Assembly: GCF_038051945.1 (NCBI RefSeq)
Contig: NZ_CP150302.1
Location: forward strand, 7,564,001 to 7,628,000
Direction: 5' to 3'
Source: Paenibacillus sp. FSL H3-0469
GTDB taxonomy: Bacteria; Bacillota; Bacilli; Paenibacillales; Paenibacillaceae
Length of the DNA: 64,000 nt
Part shown: positions 1 through 8,454 of the stretch, piece by piece
How the letters are laid out: each line of letters begins with the position of its first letter
How positions within the stretch are numbered: the first letter of the stretch is position 1
Program-made: the position numbers and the translations under genes
Notes under the pieces: generated by a model
Told to the model about the DNA's origin: nothing
The model's database searches: none
Seen by the model: only the letters and a program-made list of their open reading frames with translations

Positions 1-779
1 CTGTACTGTGACGGCGTGTAAGAAGTGACCTTCTTAAATATCTTCGAGAAGTACAGCGGGTCGTGGTAACCGACTGAGTAGGACAAGGACTTAACCGACA
101 GCCGCGACTCTGCCAGCAGATCACAGGCACGCCGGATACGCACGGCGGTCAGGTAGCCGGAGATGGAGGTTCCTGTCTCTTTTTTGAACAGCCGGAACAG
201 GTAGCTGCGCTCAATCGTCACATATTCCACCACATCCAGCACTGATAAGGAAGACTTCCAATAGTTACTCTCGATATAGGCCTTCGCTGACCCTACATAG
301 TCCTTCTTGAGACTGGCCTGCCCGCTAGGATAATACTCCATGTAGTACGACAGCAGCAGATGAAGAGCCGCATCCGACCGCTCCCGTGCATACGGCTCCA
401 GTTCGTACCCCTTGACCTGATCGAACATGGCCCTGAAATCCTGCGGGGCGGCCGACACAACGGGCTGCTCCGGTGAGATATGAATCATGGCAAGTAAGCG
501 TAAGGCCTCTGCCCCGCTGAATTCAATCCAGCAATAGGCCCACGGGTCCTGCGGATCAGGATAGTAATACACCTCCGTCTGCGGAAAAATCATAAAGCTC
601 TCCCCCGCCTCCACAGGGTGTACCACCTGGCCAGTCTTCAAGTAACCTCTGCCGCTTACGATATAATGCAGCGCATATACATCTCTGACGCCCGGTCCCC
701 ATCTGTGCAGATTAGGGGGCTTATACCCGTTCCCTTTTACCATTGGACCCTCGTTGAGTCCGTATTCCATAGAGTTCAT
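1..779 (-). CDS. AraC-family transcriptional regulator (3' end cut by window edge)
   Basis: A DNA-binding regulator of the AraC/XylS type, probably sensing a sugar ligand. The N-terminal half reads as a cupin-like sensor (HYIVSGRGYL, then FMIFPQTEVYYY). The C-terminal half has two helix-turn-helix units typical of the family (SVLDVVEYVTIERSYLFRLFK, here the first recognition helix, then SVGYHDPLYFSKIFKK and TSYTPSQY). Only the last few residues are missing at position 1. The start is ATG at 779, preceded by AGGTG; a second in-frame ATG lies 3 codons in. A TATAAT -10 element lies at 817-822 on the same strand. It diverges from the sugar ABC operon at 1324, so control of that operon is a reasonable inference. 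Family assignment is firm, the target is not. Confidence 0.88.
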   Translation of the reverse strand, partial: MNSMEYGLNEGPMVKGNGYKPPNLHRWGPGVRDVYALHYIVSGRGYLKTGQVVHPVEAGESFMIFPQTEVYYYPDPQDPWAYCWIEFSGAEALRLLAMIHISPEQPVVSAAPQDFRAMFDQVKGYELEPYARERSDAALHLLLSYYMEYYPSGQASLKKDYVGSAKAYIESNYWKSSLSVLDVVEYVTIERSYLFRLFKKETGTSISGYLTAVRIRRACDLLAESRLSVKSLSYSVGYHDPLYFSKIFKKVTSYTPSQY

Positions 780-857
780 AGTTGGCACCTGTACCCTTTA
801 AAATGATAATACTACTATTATAAGCTGAATATCAGCCACTGGCTCTATGCCCAGTCG

Positions 858-869
858 TCACTATAGTGA
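858..869. promoter_or_regulatory. 12-bp perfect palindrome between divergent araC-type gene and sugar operon
   Basis: TCACTATAGTGA is a perfect dyad midway between the AraC gene and the sugar permease operon. It lies about 36 bp upstream of the regulator's TATAAT -10 box (817-822, minus strand). Position and symmetry suggest an operator. No consensus is claimed. Confidence 0.35.
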
Positions 870-941
870 ATATTTGGATTTCCTGCACAATACCCCAACA
901 GGCTGGCAGAATTAACTGGATTTTATAGGCGTTTATGCAAC

Positions 942-1196
942 TATATAGATTGAACTTGAAAACTCAAGTTAAAGGAAAAGGGGCGGAGGGGAATTTTGGA
1001 ACTGTAGGAGCGGTAGCGTCCGCCTGAAAGCTTTCCGCAGGAAAGCTATCTACGGAAGCATATGCTTGGTTTGGATTTCTACCGCGAGGAGCGGTTTCAA
1101 TCAGGAAATCCCAATACAACAGCGGCCGGAAGTCCAAAACTTCTCTGGAGTCGCGGCTAATCCCAAAACATAAAAATAATTAGTTCAATTTATATA
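942..1196 (+). repeat. Structured dispersed repeat, copy 1 (MITE-like, 15-bp terminal inverted repeats)
   Basis: A 255-bp element bounded by TATATAGATTGAACT on the left and AGTTCAATTTATATA on the right, which are reverse complements except at one base. A second copy lies at 14071-14324 in the same orientation. Inside are conserved hairpins: AGCTTTCC-GCA-GGAAAGCT, ACCGC-loop-GCGGT enclosed by GATTTC/GAAATC, and GAAGT-CCAAA-ACTTC. In copy 2 the loop bases change but the stems are kept. There is no ORF of note. It lies in the 5' region of the sugar permease operon, 128 bp before the start codon. It is either a non-autonomous mobile element or a structured RNA carried by one. Confidence 0.85.
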
Positions 1197-1323
1197 ATAA
1201 TGTAGATGGAGCCAGTTAAGTATGTCTTAGCCGTATTCAAAAATGACAACGCTTTCTTAAGAATGTGAGCTTACGGCGCCCCTTCCCTGGAAGGTAAACT
1301 AAAGGTACGAGGGAGGAGCGCAT

Positions 1324-2307
1324 ATGGAATTGGAAACACAGCCAAAAAGTCCCGGAACCGGCGGCGGCCGGCGGTCGTTTTTATGGAAGCGGTTTAAAAA
1401 ACAGAAAGTACTGCATTTGTTCGTCGGGCTAGGCATGATCTATCTGCTGATCTTCGCGTACACTCCGATGTTCGGCATCCTAATGGCGTTCAAGGATTAC
1501 AGCATCTCCGGCGGCATCAAAGGAATCTTCACCAGCGATTGGGTCGGGCTGAGGTATTTCGATGAATTCATCCATGACTATCAATTCGGCAAGCTGGTCC
1601 GCAATACGCTGGTCCTCAGTCTGCTGAAGGTCATCTTCGCCTTTCCGGCGCCGATCCTGCTGGCGATCATGCTGAACGAAGTGAAGCACATGGCCTTCAA
1701 GCGGTTTGTGCAGACGATCAGCTATCTGCCGCATTTTATCTCCTGGGTGGTCGTGGTGGGCGTATCCTATGCCTTCCTGTCTGCCGATGTCGGTGTGGTC
1801 AATAAGGCGCTGATGGCGATGGGCTTCACGGATGAGCCGCTGGCCTTTCTGACCAGTCCGAATTATTTTTGGGGACTGGCGGTAGGGAGTGCGGTGTGGA
1901 AGGAGATGGGCTGGTGGACGATTATTTTTCTGGCGGCGATATCCGGGATCAGCCCCTCGCTCTATGAGGCCGCAGAGATTGACGGAGCCGGAAGGCTGGC
2001 GCGTATCCGTTATATCACCCTGCCGGGGATGAAGGGAACCATCGTGGTTGTCCTGGTACTGACCATCGGGAGCATTCTCGGCGGCGGACTGGTTGGTTCA
2101 AACTTCGAGCAGGCCTACCTGCTCGGCAACAGTATTAATAATCCAACCTCAGAGATTGTCCAGACCTACGCATTCAGGGTGGGGTTAAGCGACGGGCGGT
2201 TCTCCTATGCAGCAGCGATCGATTTAATTCAATCGGTGATATCTGTAGCGCTGATTTTCTCCAGTAACTATATCGCTAAGCGGGTATCGGGCTCCAGTCT
2301 GTTTTAG
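1324..2307 (+). CDS. Sugar ABC transporter permease, LplB type
   Basis: Inner-membrane permease of a CUT1-family carbohydrate importer. The protein has 327 residues, a basic cytoplasmic N-terminus (to about residue 28) and six predicted membrane segments. The EAA loop that contacts the ATPase is visible as SLYEAAEIDGAGRLARI, followed by ITLPG, near residues 218-240. The ATG start has GGGAGGAG 5 bp upstream. It is followed by a second permease (17-bp gap) and a lipoprotein, the LplB-LplC-LplA arrangement. As usual for this group, no dedicated ATPase gene is present; a shared MsmX-like ATPase elsewhere is presumed. The substrate cannot be read from the sequence and is probably an oligosaccharide. 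Confidence 0.9.
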   Translation: MELETQPKSPGTGGGRRSFLWKRFKKQKVLHLFVGLGMIYLLIFAYTPMFGILMAFKDYSISGGIKGIFTSDWVGLRYFDEFIHDYQFGKLVRNTLVLSLLKVIFAFPAPILLAIMLNEVKHMAFKRFVQTISYLPHFISWVVVVGVSYAFLSADVGVVNKALMAMGFTDEPLAFLTSPNYFWGLAVGSAVWKEMGWWTIIFLAAISGISPSLYEAAEIDGAGRLARIRYITLPGMKGTIVVVLVLTIGSILGGGLVGSNFEQAYLLGNSINNPTSEIVQTYAFRVGLSDGRFSYAAAIDLIQSVISVALIFSSNYIAKRVSGSSLF

Positions 2308-2324
2308 AGAGAGGAGGGAAGGCT

Positions 2325-3206
2325 ATGCTGAAGAGTCAGCGGCAGAAGGATTTTGTTTTTGACAGCGTGATCTATGTGGTATTGTTCATTATTATGCTCA
2401 CGATGCTGTACCCGTTCTATTACGTGTTAATAGCTTCATTTAATAAAGGCTCAGACTCGCTGCTGGGCGGGGTGTATCTGTGGCCCCGGAACTTTACCCT
2501 GGAGAATTACCGGGTGTTCATGGATGATCCCAAGTGGGTGAAGGCTTTCCTGGTCTCCGTACTGCGGACGGTGTCCGGCACCTTGCTCGGACTGCTGCTC
2601 ACCAGTATCGTCGCTTACGGTCTATCCCATCGTGATCTGTTATTCAGCAAGGTTTATTTCACAGTGATCGTATTCGCCATGTACTTCTCCGGCGGACTGA
2701 TCCCTTATTATGTAGTCTTGCGTTCACTAGGCTTGTTAAATTCCTTTGCGGTGTACATCATCCCGTCCATGCTCAGCACGTTCTTCCTGCTCATTGCGAT
2801 CTCATTCTTCCGTGAAATTCCCGCTGAGCTAAAAGAATCTGCGCATATAGACGGGGCCGGTGAGCTTACGATATTCTTCCGCATCATCCTGCCGGTCTCA
2901 ACGCCGGTGCTGGCGACTATGGCCTTGTTCATGGGGGTCGGGCAATGGAATTCCTGGCTGGATTCGGCTTATTTCGTCCAGTCCGAGGAGCTGCGTACGC
3001 TGGCCTTCCGCATGATGGAGGTCATCAACAAGAGCAACTCTCCGATGGATTCGCTGGCGGTAGCCAACAGTGCCTCGGCGGGGGTGACCAGCTTTTCGTT
3101 ACAGGTGACCTCAATGGTCGTTTCCATTGTTCCCATTATCTGTGTGTACCCGTTCCTGCAGAAGTATTTCGTTTCTGGAATCATGCTGGGTTCGGTAAAA
3201 GGCTAG
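2325..3206 (+). CDS. Sugar ABC transporter permease, LplC type
   Basis: Second permease of the CUT1 importer, 293 residues. The first membrane segment is at about residues 14-36. The EAA motif reads ELKESAHIDGAGELTIFFRI, followed by ILPVS. The C-terminus (KYFVSGIMLGSVKG) is the usual end of LplC/YtcP proteins. The ATG start follows a strong AGAGAGGAGGGAAGG ribosome binding site. It would form a heterodimer with the product of the preceding gene. Operon membership is supported by short gaps and common strand. Confidence 0.9.
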   Translation: MLKSQRQKDFVFDSVIYVVLFIIMLTMLYPFYYVLIASFNKGSDSLLGGVYLWPRNFTLENYRVFMDDPKWVKAFLVSVLRTVSGTLLGLLLTSIVAYGLSHRDLLFSKVYFTVIVFAMYFSGGLIPYYVVLRSLGLLNSFAVYIIPSMLSTFFLLIAISFFREIPAELKESAHIDGAGELTIFFRIILPVSTPVLATMALFMGVGQWNSWLDSAYFVQSEELRTLAFRMMEVINKSNSPMDSLAVANSASAGVTSFSLQVTSMVVSIVPIICVYPFLQKYFVSGIMLGSVKG

Positions 3207-3275
3207 GCCAGTGCTTCGGTGTTCAAATGTTCCATCGCTCATACAGCCCATTAATTCAATCATGGAGGGATTAGC

Positions 3276-4853
3276 TTGAACAAAAGCAGAAGCTTCAAGA
3301 TCGTCGCAGCCGCACTCTCAATGGCCGTAGTGTTATCCGCCTGCGGCGGTAACGGGGGAAATACCGCCCAGCCCGCCCCGTCCGGCAGCCCGGACGCCGC
3401 AGCAGGCGGGAATGCACCTGCCAAGCCCGGACAGGTGAAGGAGTTAAGCCTGTTCATTGATGCGTCGTGGTACCCGGTTACGGAATGGAAGGGCCCGGTC
3501 GCCGACATGATTACCGAGAAGACAGGGGTGAAGCTGAAGGTTACGGTTGCCACCGATGACAAACAGCTTCCGCTGATGATTGCCTCCGGTGACCTGCCGG
3601 ACCTGGTGTTCACCTCTTCCAATGTAGACCGGTTATCCGACTCGAAGCTGTCGTATTCCTGGAATGAACTGATTGAGAAATATGCGCCGGATTTCAAGAT
3701 TGACAAGACCCGGATTGCCATCCATACCATGGATGACGGCAATTTCTATACCGTGCGGAATTCCTTTGCGACCCAGGAGGAGATGAAGAATAGTAAATAT
3801 TCGTTAGGCAGCGACGGCAACCCTGGCATCGCGGTACGGGAGGATATTCTGAAGGAGCTGGGGAATCCGCCGATTAAGACCCTGGATGATTTCGTCAAGG
3901 TGCTGGGCATGGTCAAGGAGAAATATCCCGAGATGGTCCCGCTGATTATGGACAAGGACTGGATCGAGCAGTATTTCCTGGCCCAATTCGGTACGGAGAC
4001 CCTGCTCGACGGCTGGTATGAACAGGACGGCAAGGTGGAATATGCGATCAGGCAGCCCAAGATGCTGGACTTCTTCAAGTTCATGAATAGCCTGTACCGC
4101 AACGGCTATATCCTGGCTGAGAATTTCGCACTGGCCAATGACCAGATTGATGATCAATATGCTACGGGCGGCAAAGCCTTCGCCCATAGCCACACCGTAT
4201 CCACCGCAGATACCGATAACATCAAGATCAAGAGCAATCAGGGGAATTTCTCCTTCAAGATGCTGCCAAGCGTATTGTCGAAGGATGCCAAGGTAGTCAG
4301 CTCAGGACTCGGCTTCTCCGGAACCTTTATCACCAAGAAGAATAAGGACCCGGAGGCCTCCATCAAATTCATCCAGTATCTGGCCAGCGACGAGGGCAAG
4401 AAGCTGACGATGTTCGGGGTAGAGGGCGTGCACTGGACCTGGAATGAAGAAGGCCACCCCGATTTCAAATACAATCCGTCCGATGCCGATTTCGTGAACA
4501 GCAACGGTATTAAGTGGTGGTATCTCTATAATGATGGAGTTACTGAAGGCATGCTGTCCTATGTTCCTGAGCTGCAGAAAACTCAGGCGCTGATGGATCT
4601 GAAGTCGATCCGCATCTACAAGCCGGAGATCGGCCTGATCCAGACTCAGCCGGATTCACAGGAGAAGACCATTAAGACCAAGATCGATGAGATGGTCAAG
4701 AATGAGAAGGTCAAAATCTATCTGGCTGAATCGGAGGAAGCCGCAGTAGCAGCCTATGAGAATATGCTGAAGAACGCAGAGAACATTGGCTTGCAGAAGC
4801 TCACCGACTGGGCGAATGCAACCTATCAGAAGAAAAAAGAATTGTTCAAGTAA
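3276..4853 (+). CDS. Extracellular sugar-binding lipoprotein, LplA type
   Basis: Substrate-binding protein of the upstream permeases, anchored outside the membrane. The start is TTG at 3276 with GGAGGG 6 bp before it. The signal peptide MNKSRSFKIVAAALSMAVVL is followed by the lipobox LSAC, so Cys23 would be lipidated, then a Gly/Pro/Ala-rich linker to about residue 48. The 525-residue length matches the large LplA/YtcQ subgroup of solute-binding proteins for oligosaccharides. A hairpin after the gene may reduce readthrough into the sensor kinase. The ligand is unknown. Confidence 0.9.
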   Translation: MNKSRSFKIVAAALSMAVVLSACGGNGGNTAQPAPSGSPDAAAGGNAPAKPGQVKELSLFIDASWYPVTEWKGPVADMITEKTGVKLKVTVATDDKQLPLMIASGDLPDLVFTSSNVDRLSDSKLSYSWNELIEKYAPDFKIDKTRIAIHTMDDGNFYTVRNSFATQEEMKNSKYSLGSDGNPGIAVREDILKELGNPPIKTLDDFVKVLGMVKEKYPEMVPLIMDKDWIEQYFLAQFGTETLLDGWYEQDGKVEYAIRQPKMLDFFKFMNSLYRNGYILAENFALANDQIDDQYATGGKAFAHSHTVSTADTDNIKIKSNQGNFSFKMLPSVLSKDAKVVSSGLGFSGTFITKKNKDPEASIKFIQYLASDEGKKLTMFGVEGVHWTWNEEGHPDFKYNPSDADFVNSNGIKWWYLYNDGVTEGMLSYVPELQKTQALMDLKSIRIYKPEIGLIQTQPDSQEKTIKTKIDEMVKNEKVKIYLAESEEAAVAAYENMLKNAENIGLQKLTDWANATYQKKKELFK

Positions 4854-4864
4854 GCGAATTCCTG

Positions 4865-4892
4865 CCGGTAGAGATCAGTCTCTACCGGGTTT
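4865..4892 (+). terminator. Hairpin after solute-binding protein gene
   Basis: CCGGTAGAGA-TCAG-TCTCTACCGG followed by GTTTT. It has a 10-bp perfect stem and a short T stretch. It is likely a partial terminator that keeps transporter mRNA levels above those of the downstream two-component genes. Confidence 0.75.
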
Positions 4893-4949
4893 TACATGTT
4901 CATGGTAGGATTATAGAACACAAGTCAGGCACCGGAGGGACAGACTGCC

Positions 4950-6695
4950 GTGAGCATTGTACGCAAAATGATAGCAGGGTATATCCTTCTGATTTTTATT
5001 CCGGTAGTTGCGTTTGGTTACTATTATTATAGTAAGATCTATGACAGTGTAAGCGGCCAGTTTGTGGAGAGCCGTCAGAAGATTCTGGAGCAGGCTTATG
5101 CCAACATGAAGGCGGACCTGGCCCGGATTGATTCCACGCAGCGGATGCTGCAATACAATCCGTATGTCACAGATTATCTGGACGGCAGCTATGAGACGGA
5201 CGCAGAGAGTGTATATGCCTACAACCGTTATATTAATCCGGTGATTATGCAATCGCTTAATATCAGTCCTGAGATTGAGGGCATCAGAATCTATCTGACC
5301 AAGCAGGGCGTGCTGCCCATTACTGACCGGCTGCTCGAACTATCGGCGCTGGATGAACAGGGTGCCGAGGCTACCCGTATGCTGCGGCCGGGACAGGGCA
5401 AATGGATACTCCCCGACTCCAAGGTGGAAGCTCCCCCGCTGGTATTCTATCAGAATATATATAACAATGATTTTACCGAGATTGTGGGACTGCTGGAGCT
5501 GCGGGTCGGCAGTGAGCTGATCCGCAAGTTCTACCGGGCGACAGGCGGAGGGGATTGGACCGCGCTGCTGCTGCCGGCGGAGGGCAAGCCGCTGGAGCGG
5601 GAAGGCATTCCCGCAGCGGTGGACGATGCCACCTGGAGAAGACTGGCCTCGGGAGAAGCGCAGACCTATTTCATCAACCGGGAGGTCATTGTTAATCAGT
5701 TATATATGAAGGAACTGGGCGTACGTGTCGCCGTAATCGGCAAGGTATCCGAAGTGTTCCGCTCGATCCGGAGCCAGGAGCTGGTGATGATTACGACTTT
5801 CGCGGTGCTGCTTGCGTTATTGTCGTTTGCCTATTACACACTGGCTTCAACGATTACGAAGCGCGTTCTCCGTCTTGCCAGACATATGCGCAATCTGAAT
5901 GATGACAACCTGAAGCAGTCGGTCAGCAAGGAGGATAAGCCGGGGCGAAGGGATGAGATCAGCTTCCTGACCGAGACCTATAATTCGATGCTCCTGCGCA
6001 TGGATGAGCTGATCAACAATGTCCACCGGGCCGAGCTGCGCAATAAGGAAGCCGCTTACAAGGTGCTTCAGGCCCAGATCAAGCCGCATTTTCTCTATAA
6101 TACGCTGGAGACCATCCGCATGCTGGCCGAATCGAACAACGACAAGGAAGTGGCCGAGATCTCTTACTGGTTCGGCAAGCTGATGCGCTACAGCCTGTCT
6201 GCCCAGGACGATCATACCGTTCTTTCCCAAGAACTTGAGACCGTAGTCTTCTACCTCAATATTCACAAAATGCGGCTGCAAAAAAGACTCACCTATGAGG
6301 TCGATATCGCTGTGGCTGCCGAGACCCTGATCTGTCCAAGATTCATCCTCCAGCCGCTGGTGGAGAATAGTATTATTCACGGAGCTGCCGTGACGCTGCG
6401 GCCGGTCCATATCCTGATACAGGCGAAGGAAACGGCGGATGAGATCCGAATCAGCGTGTCGGACAGCGGTATTGGCATTCCTGAGGAACAGGTACGGCTT
6501 ATTCGCGCCCGGTTATCCCGCGGGGAAGAGGTGAAGGCTCAGGATGAGACGGAGGGAGGCGTAGGGCTGTATAATGTGAGCGAACGGATTAAATCATTTT
6601 ATGGCGGGACCTCACGGCTGGTTCTTGAGAGTGAGGAGGGCAAGGGGACCTGCCTGACCATCATCCTATCGAAAGGGGCGGCAGAGCAAGCATGA
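4950..6695 (+). CDS. YesM-type sensor histidine kinase
   Basis: Membrane sensor kinase of 581 residues. The order is: TM1 at about residues 7-26, an extracellular sensing domain to about 270, TM2 at about 275-297, a HAMP linker, a His_kinase domain (IKPHFLYNTLE, phospho-accepting His about 380) and an HATPase domain (N-box QPLVENSIIHG, G-boxes DSGIGIP and GVGLYNV). The start is GTG at 4950 with GGAGGGA upstream; later ATG codons would remove TM1. It overlaps the response regulator by 4 bp. By the usual logic of this family it senses extracellular sugar, perhaps through the lipoprotein encoded upstream, and controls the transporter operon. Confidence 0.92.
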   Translation: MSIVRKMIAGYILLIFIPVVAFGYYYYSKIYDSVSGQFVESRQKILEQAYANMKADLARIDSTQRMLQYNPYVTDYLDGSYETDAESVYAYNRYINPVIMQSLNISPEIEGIRIYLTKQGVLPITDRLLELSALDEQGAEATRMLRPGQGKWILPDSKVEAPPLVFYQNIYNNDFTEIVGLLELRVGSELIRKFYRATGGGDWTALLLPAEGKPLEREGIPAAVDDATWRRLASGEAQTYFINREVIVNQLYMKELGVRVAVIGKVSEVFRSIRSQELVMITTFAVLLALLSFAYYTLASTITKRVLRLARHMRNLNDDNLKQSVSKEDKPGRRDEISFLTETYNSMLLRMDELINNVHRAELRNKEAAYKVLQAQIKPHFLYNTLETIRMLAESNNDKEVAEISYWFGKLMRYSLSAQDDHTVLSQELETVVFYLNIHKMRLQKRLTYEVDIAVAAETLICPRFILQPLVENSIIHGAAVTLRPVHILIQAKETADEIRISVSDSGIGIPEEQVRLIRARLSRGEEVKAQDETEGGVGLYNVSERIKSFYGGTSRLVLESEEGKGTCLTIILSKGAAEQA

Positions 6696-7399
6696 GAATT
6701 CTGATCGTAGACGATGAGCCGATTATCCTTGGAGGGCTGGTGAAGGTGATTGGCGGAGCCGCGCCGGTCGGAGCTGAGATCCGCGAGGCCGGCGACGCCT
6801 TCGAGGCGCTTCAGATGATGAAGGAATATATGCCGGATGTGACAGTAACCGATCTGCATATGCCGGAGAAGAACGGGTTCGAGATGATGGAGGAGGCGAA
6901 GGAGAACGGTTTATGTGAGCGCTTCATTATTCTTACCGGACATGATGACTTCGAATATGCCCGCCGGGCACTCCGCTACGGGGTAGTGGACTACCTGCTG
7001 AAGCCGGTGGATAAGGAGGAGGTAGCCCGGCTGCTGAGTCAGGTGAACCGGAATCTTCCCTCCCTGGACAGCACGGACTGTCCGCCTCATGCCAAGCGGA
7101 TTCTTGCCTATACCCGGCTGAATTATATGAATGACCTGTCCCTGGATCATCTGGCTGAGCTGATGCATCTTCATCCGAATTACATCAGCAGCCTGTTCAA
7201 GAAGGTCACCGGCGATACGTTCGTCAATTACCTGAATACCACCCGGATCAAGGAAGCGCAGAAGCTGCTGAGCCTCCACCGGGATCTGCCGGTAGTCGAG
7301 ATCGGACGCCGGGTCGGGTATGAGAACAAGCATTACTTCAACAAGGTGTTCAAAAAATACACCGGCAGCACCCCGGGGGCTTACCGTGACAATCACTGA
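6692..7399 (+). CDS. YesN-type response regulator with AraC output domain (short form)
   Basis: Partner of the kinase encoded immediately upstream (ATGA overlap). The receiver domain spans about residues 1-120, with acidic pocket VDDEP and phospho-acceptor Asp54 in TVTDLHMPEKNG, then K in YLLKPVDKEE. An AraC-type double helix-turn-helix fills residues about 130-232 (LAELMHLHPNYISSLFKK; VGYENKHYFNKVFKK). At 235 residues it is much shorter than the 350-550 residues common for YesN proteins because the long middle linker is absent. Both working domains look complete, so this is a compact form and not a fragment. Confidence 0.92.
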   Translation: MRILIVDDEPIILGGLVKVIGGAAPVGAEIREAGDAFEALQMMKEYMPDVTVTDLHMPEKNGFEMMEEAKENGLCERFIILTGHDDFEYARRALRYGVVDYLLKPVDKEEVARLLSQVNRNLPSLDSTDCPPHAKRILAYTRLNYMNDLSLDHLAELMHLHPNYISSLFKKVTGDTFVNYLNTTRIKEAQKLLSLHRDLPVVEIGRRVGYENKHYFNKVFKKYTGSTPGAYRDNH

Positions 7400-7447
7400 A
7401 GCTTGCGTGCGGCCGGAGGGCGGGCGCAAGGATGGGGCATGCTGTAC

Positions 7448-8284
7448 CTACACGCCCCTCTTGGCCTTCATGCACTTGAGCTTGTAGGTACGCCCGTAGG
7501 CTTTGCCGTATCTTACGATCCGGTCCAGCATCCGGGTATCCTTCAGCTTGGTGAACGGGCAGGGATCGGGGGCGGTGTTCACCTCCAGAATCCACGGGAT
7601 CAGCCGCCGGTCCAGAGCCAAGTCGACGCCGATCTCCTTAAGGCCGGGATAGACAGAGCTTAACTGGATGGCGCATTTCACGCCAAGCCTGTGCATTTGG
7701 GCAAGCAGAGGCTTGCGCTTCCCGGAACGGGTGTAAGCCTTCAGCAGCGTCTCCACCGGATAGATGGTTCCGCCTTGGCTGCCATTCGTAACCACCTTGT
7801 GCGGATGTGCCACGCGTCCCGCCGCTCCTGTAGCCTCCCACTCTCCCTGAGGATTACGCTGCACCATCACGCGGATATCAAAAGGCCGTCCGCCGTAAGT
7901 CAGCAGCCGGATGCCCTTTTGCACCAGATAGGCCCGGCCCCGGGTCTCCGTCAGGAGGGCCTCATATGCCTCGTTATAATTACTGAATGTGCTTATCCTT
8001 GTCCCTGCCTGATAACGGTAGGACCGCGTGGTCCCCGAATCAGCTTCGTTTCCGCCAGCGCCGCTACCACTCCGCAGTATCCGCTGTTCAACCCTTATGA
8101 CCCCTTCGCCTAACGAACCGCAGCAGGGCTTAATATAGACCATCTGATGGTTTTGCAGCATCGCCTGGAGTACTCTCTGGTTTAATTGCCGGGTCTCCGG
8201 GATATGCCGCTTTAATTCAGCCTTCTTCGCCAGTACCCTTGTCTTCGTTAATTTATTGGATATCCGGCTGATTTGCTCCTTCAT
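7448..8284 (-). CDS. YheC/YheD-family ATP-grasp protein (spore coat-associated)
   Basis: The protein resembles the C-terminal ATP-grasp part of YheC/YheD, which are spore-coat-associated in Bacillus. Visible signatures are YIKPCCGSLGEGVIRV (nucleotide-binding lysine region), RPFDIRVMVQRN, GAAGRVAHPHKVVTN and EIGVDLALD..WILEVNTAPD near the end. At 278 residues it is shorter than the ~360-450 residues of typical YheC/D because the N-terminal region is missing. The ATG start has GGAGGAG upstream. It diverges from the ligase-SbnA fusion gene with about 170 bp between them. ATP-grasp enzymes join a carboxylate to an amine, but the substrate here is unknown, so a link with the neighbour is only a possibility. 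Confidence 0.82.
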   Translation of the reverse strand: MKEQISRISNKLTKTRVLAKKAELKRHIPETRQLNQRVLQAMLQNHQMVYIKPCCGSLGEGVIRVEQRILRSGSGAGGNEADSGTTRSYRYQAGTRISTFSNYNEAYEALLTETRGRAYLVQKGIRLLTYGGRPFDIRVMVQRNPQGEWEATGAAGRVAHPHKVVTNGSQGGTIYPVETLLKAYTRSGKRKPLLAQMHRLGVKCAIQLSSVYPGLKEIGVDLALDRRLIPWILEVNTAPDPCPFTKLKDTRMLDRIVRYGKAYGRTYKLKCMKAKRGV

Positions 8285-8454
8285 GCTACTCCTCCGTTCA
8301 TAGACTCTAATAGGCTATAGTACGGTACAGAGCCGGATTTGGCTTGGGCGGATGCCCCGGGGCCGAACACACAGGCAGATGAATACATAGATTATTGAAG
8401 GTATTTATCCGGGAGGCTGCGTTCAGGCAACCGGTGCGGGAGGCGTCGAATGGA

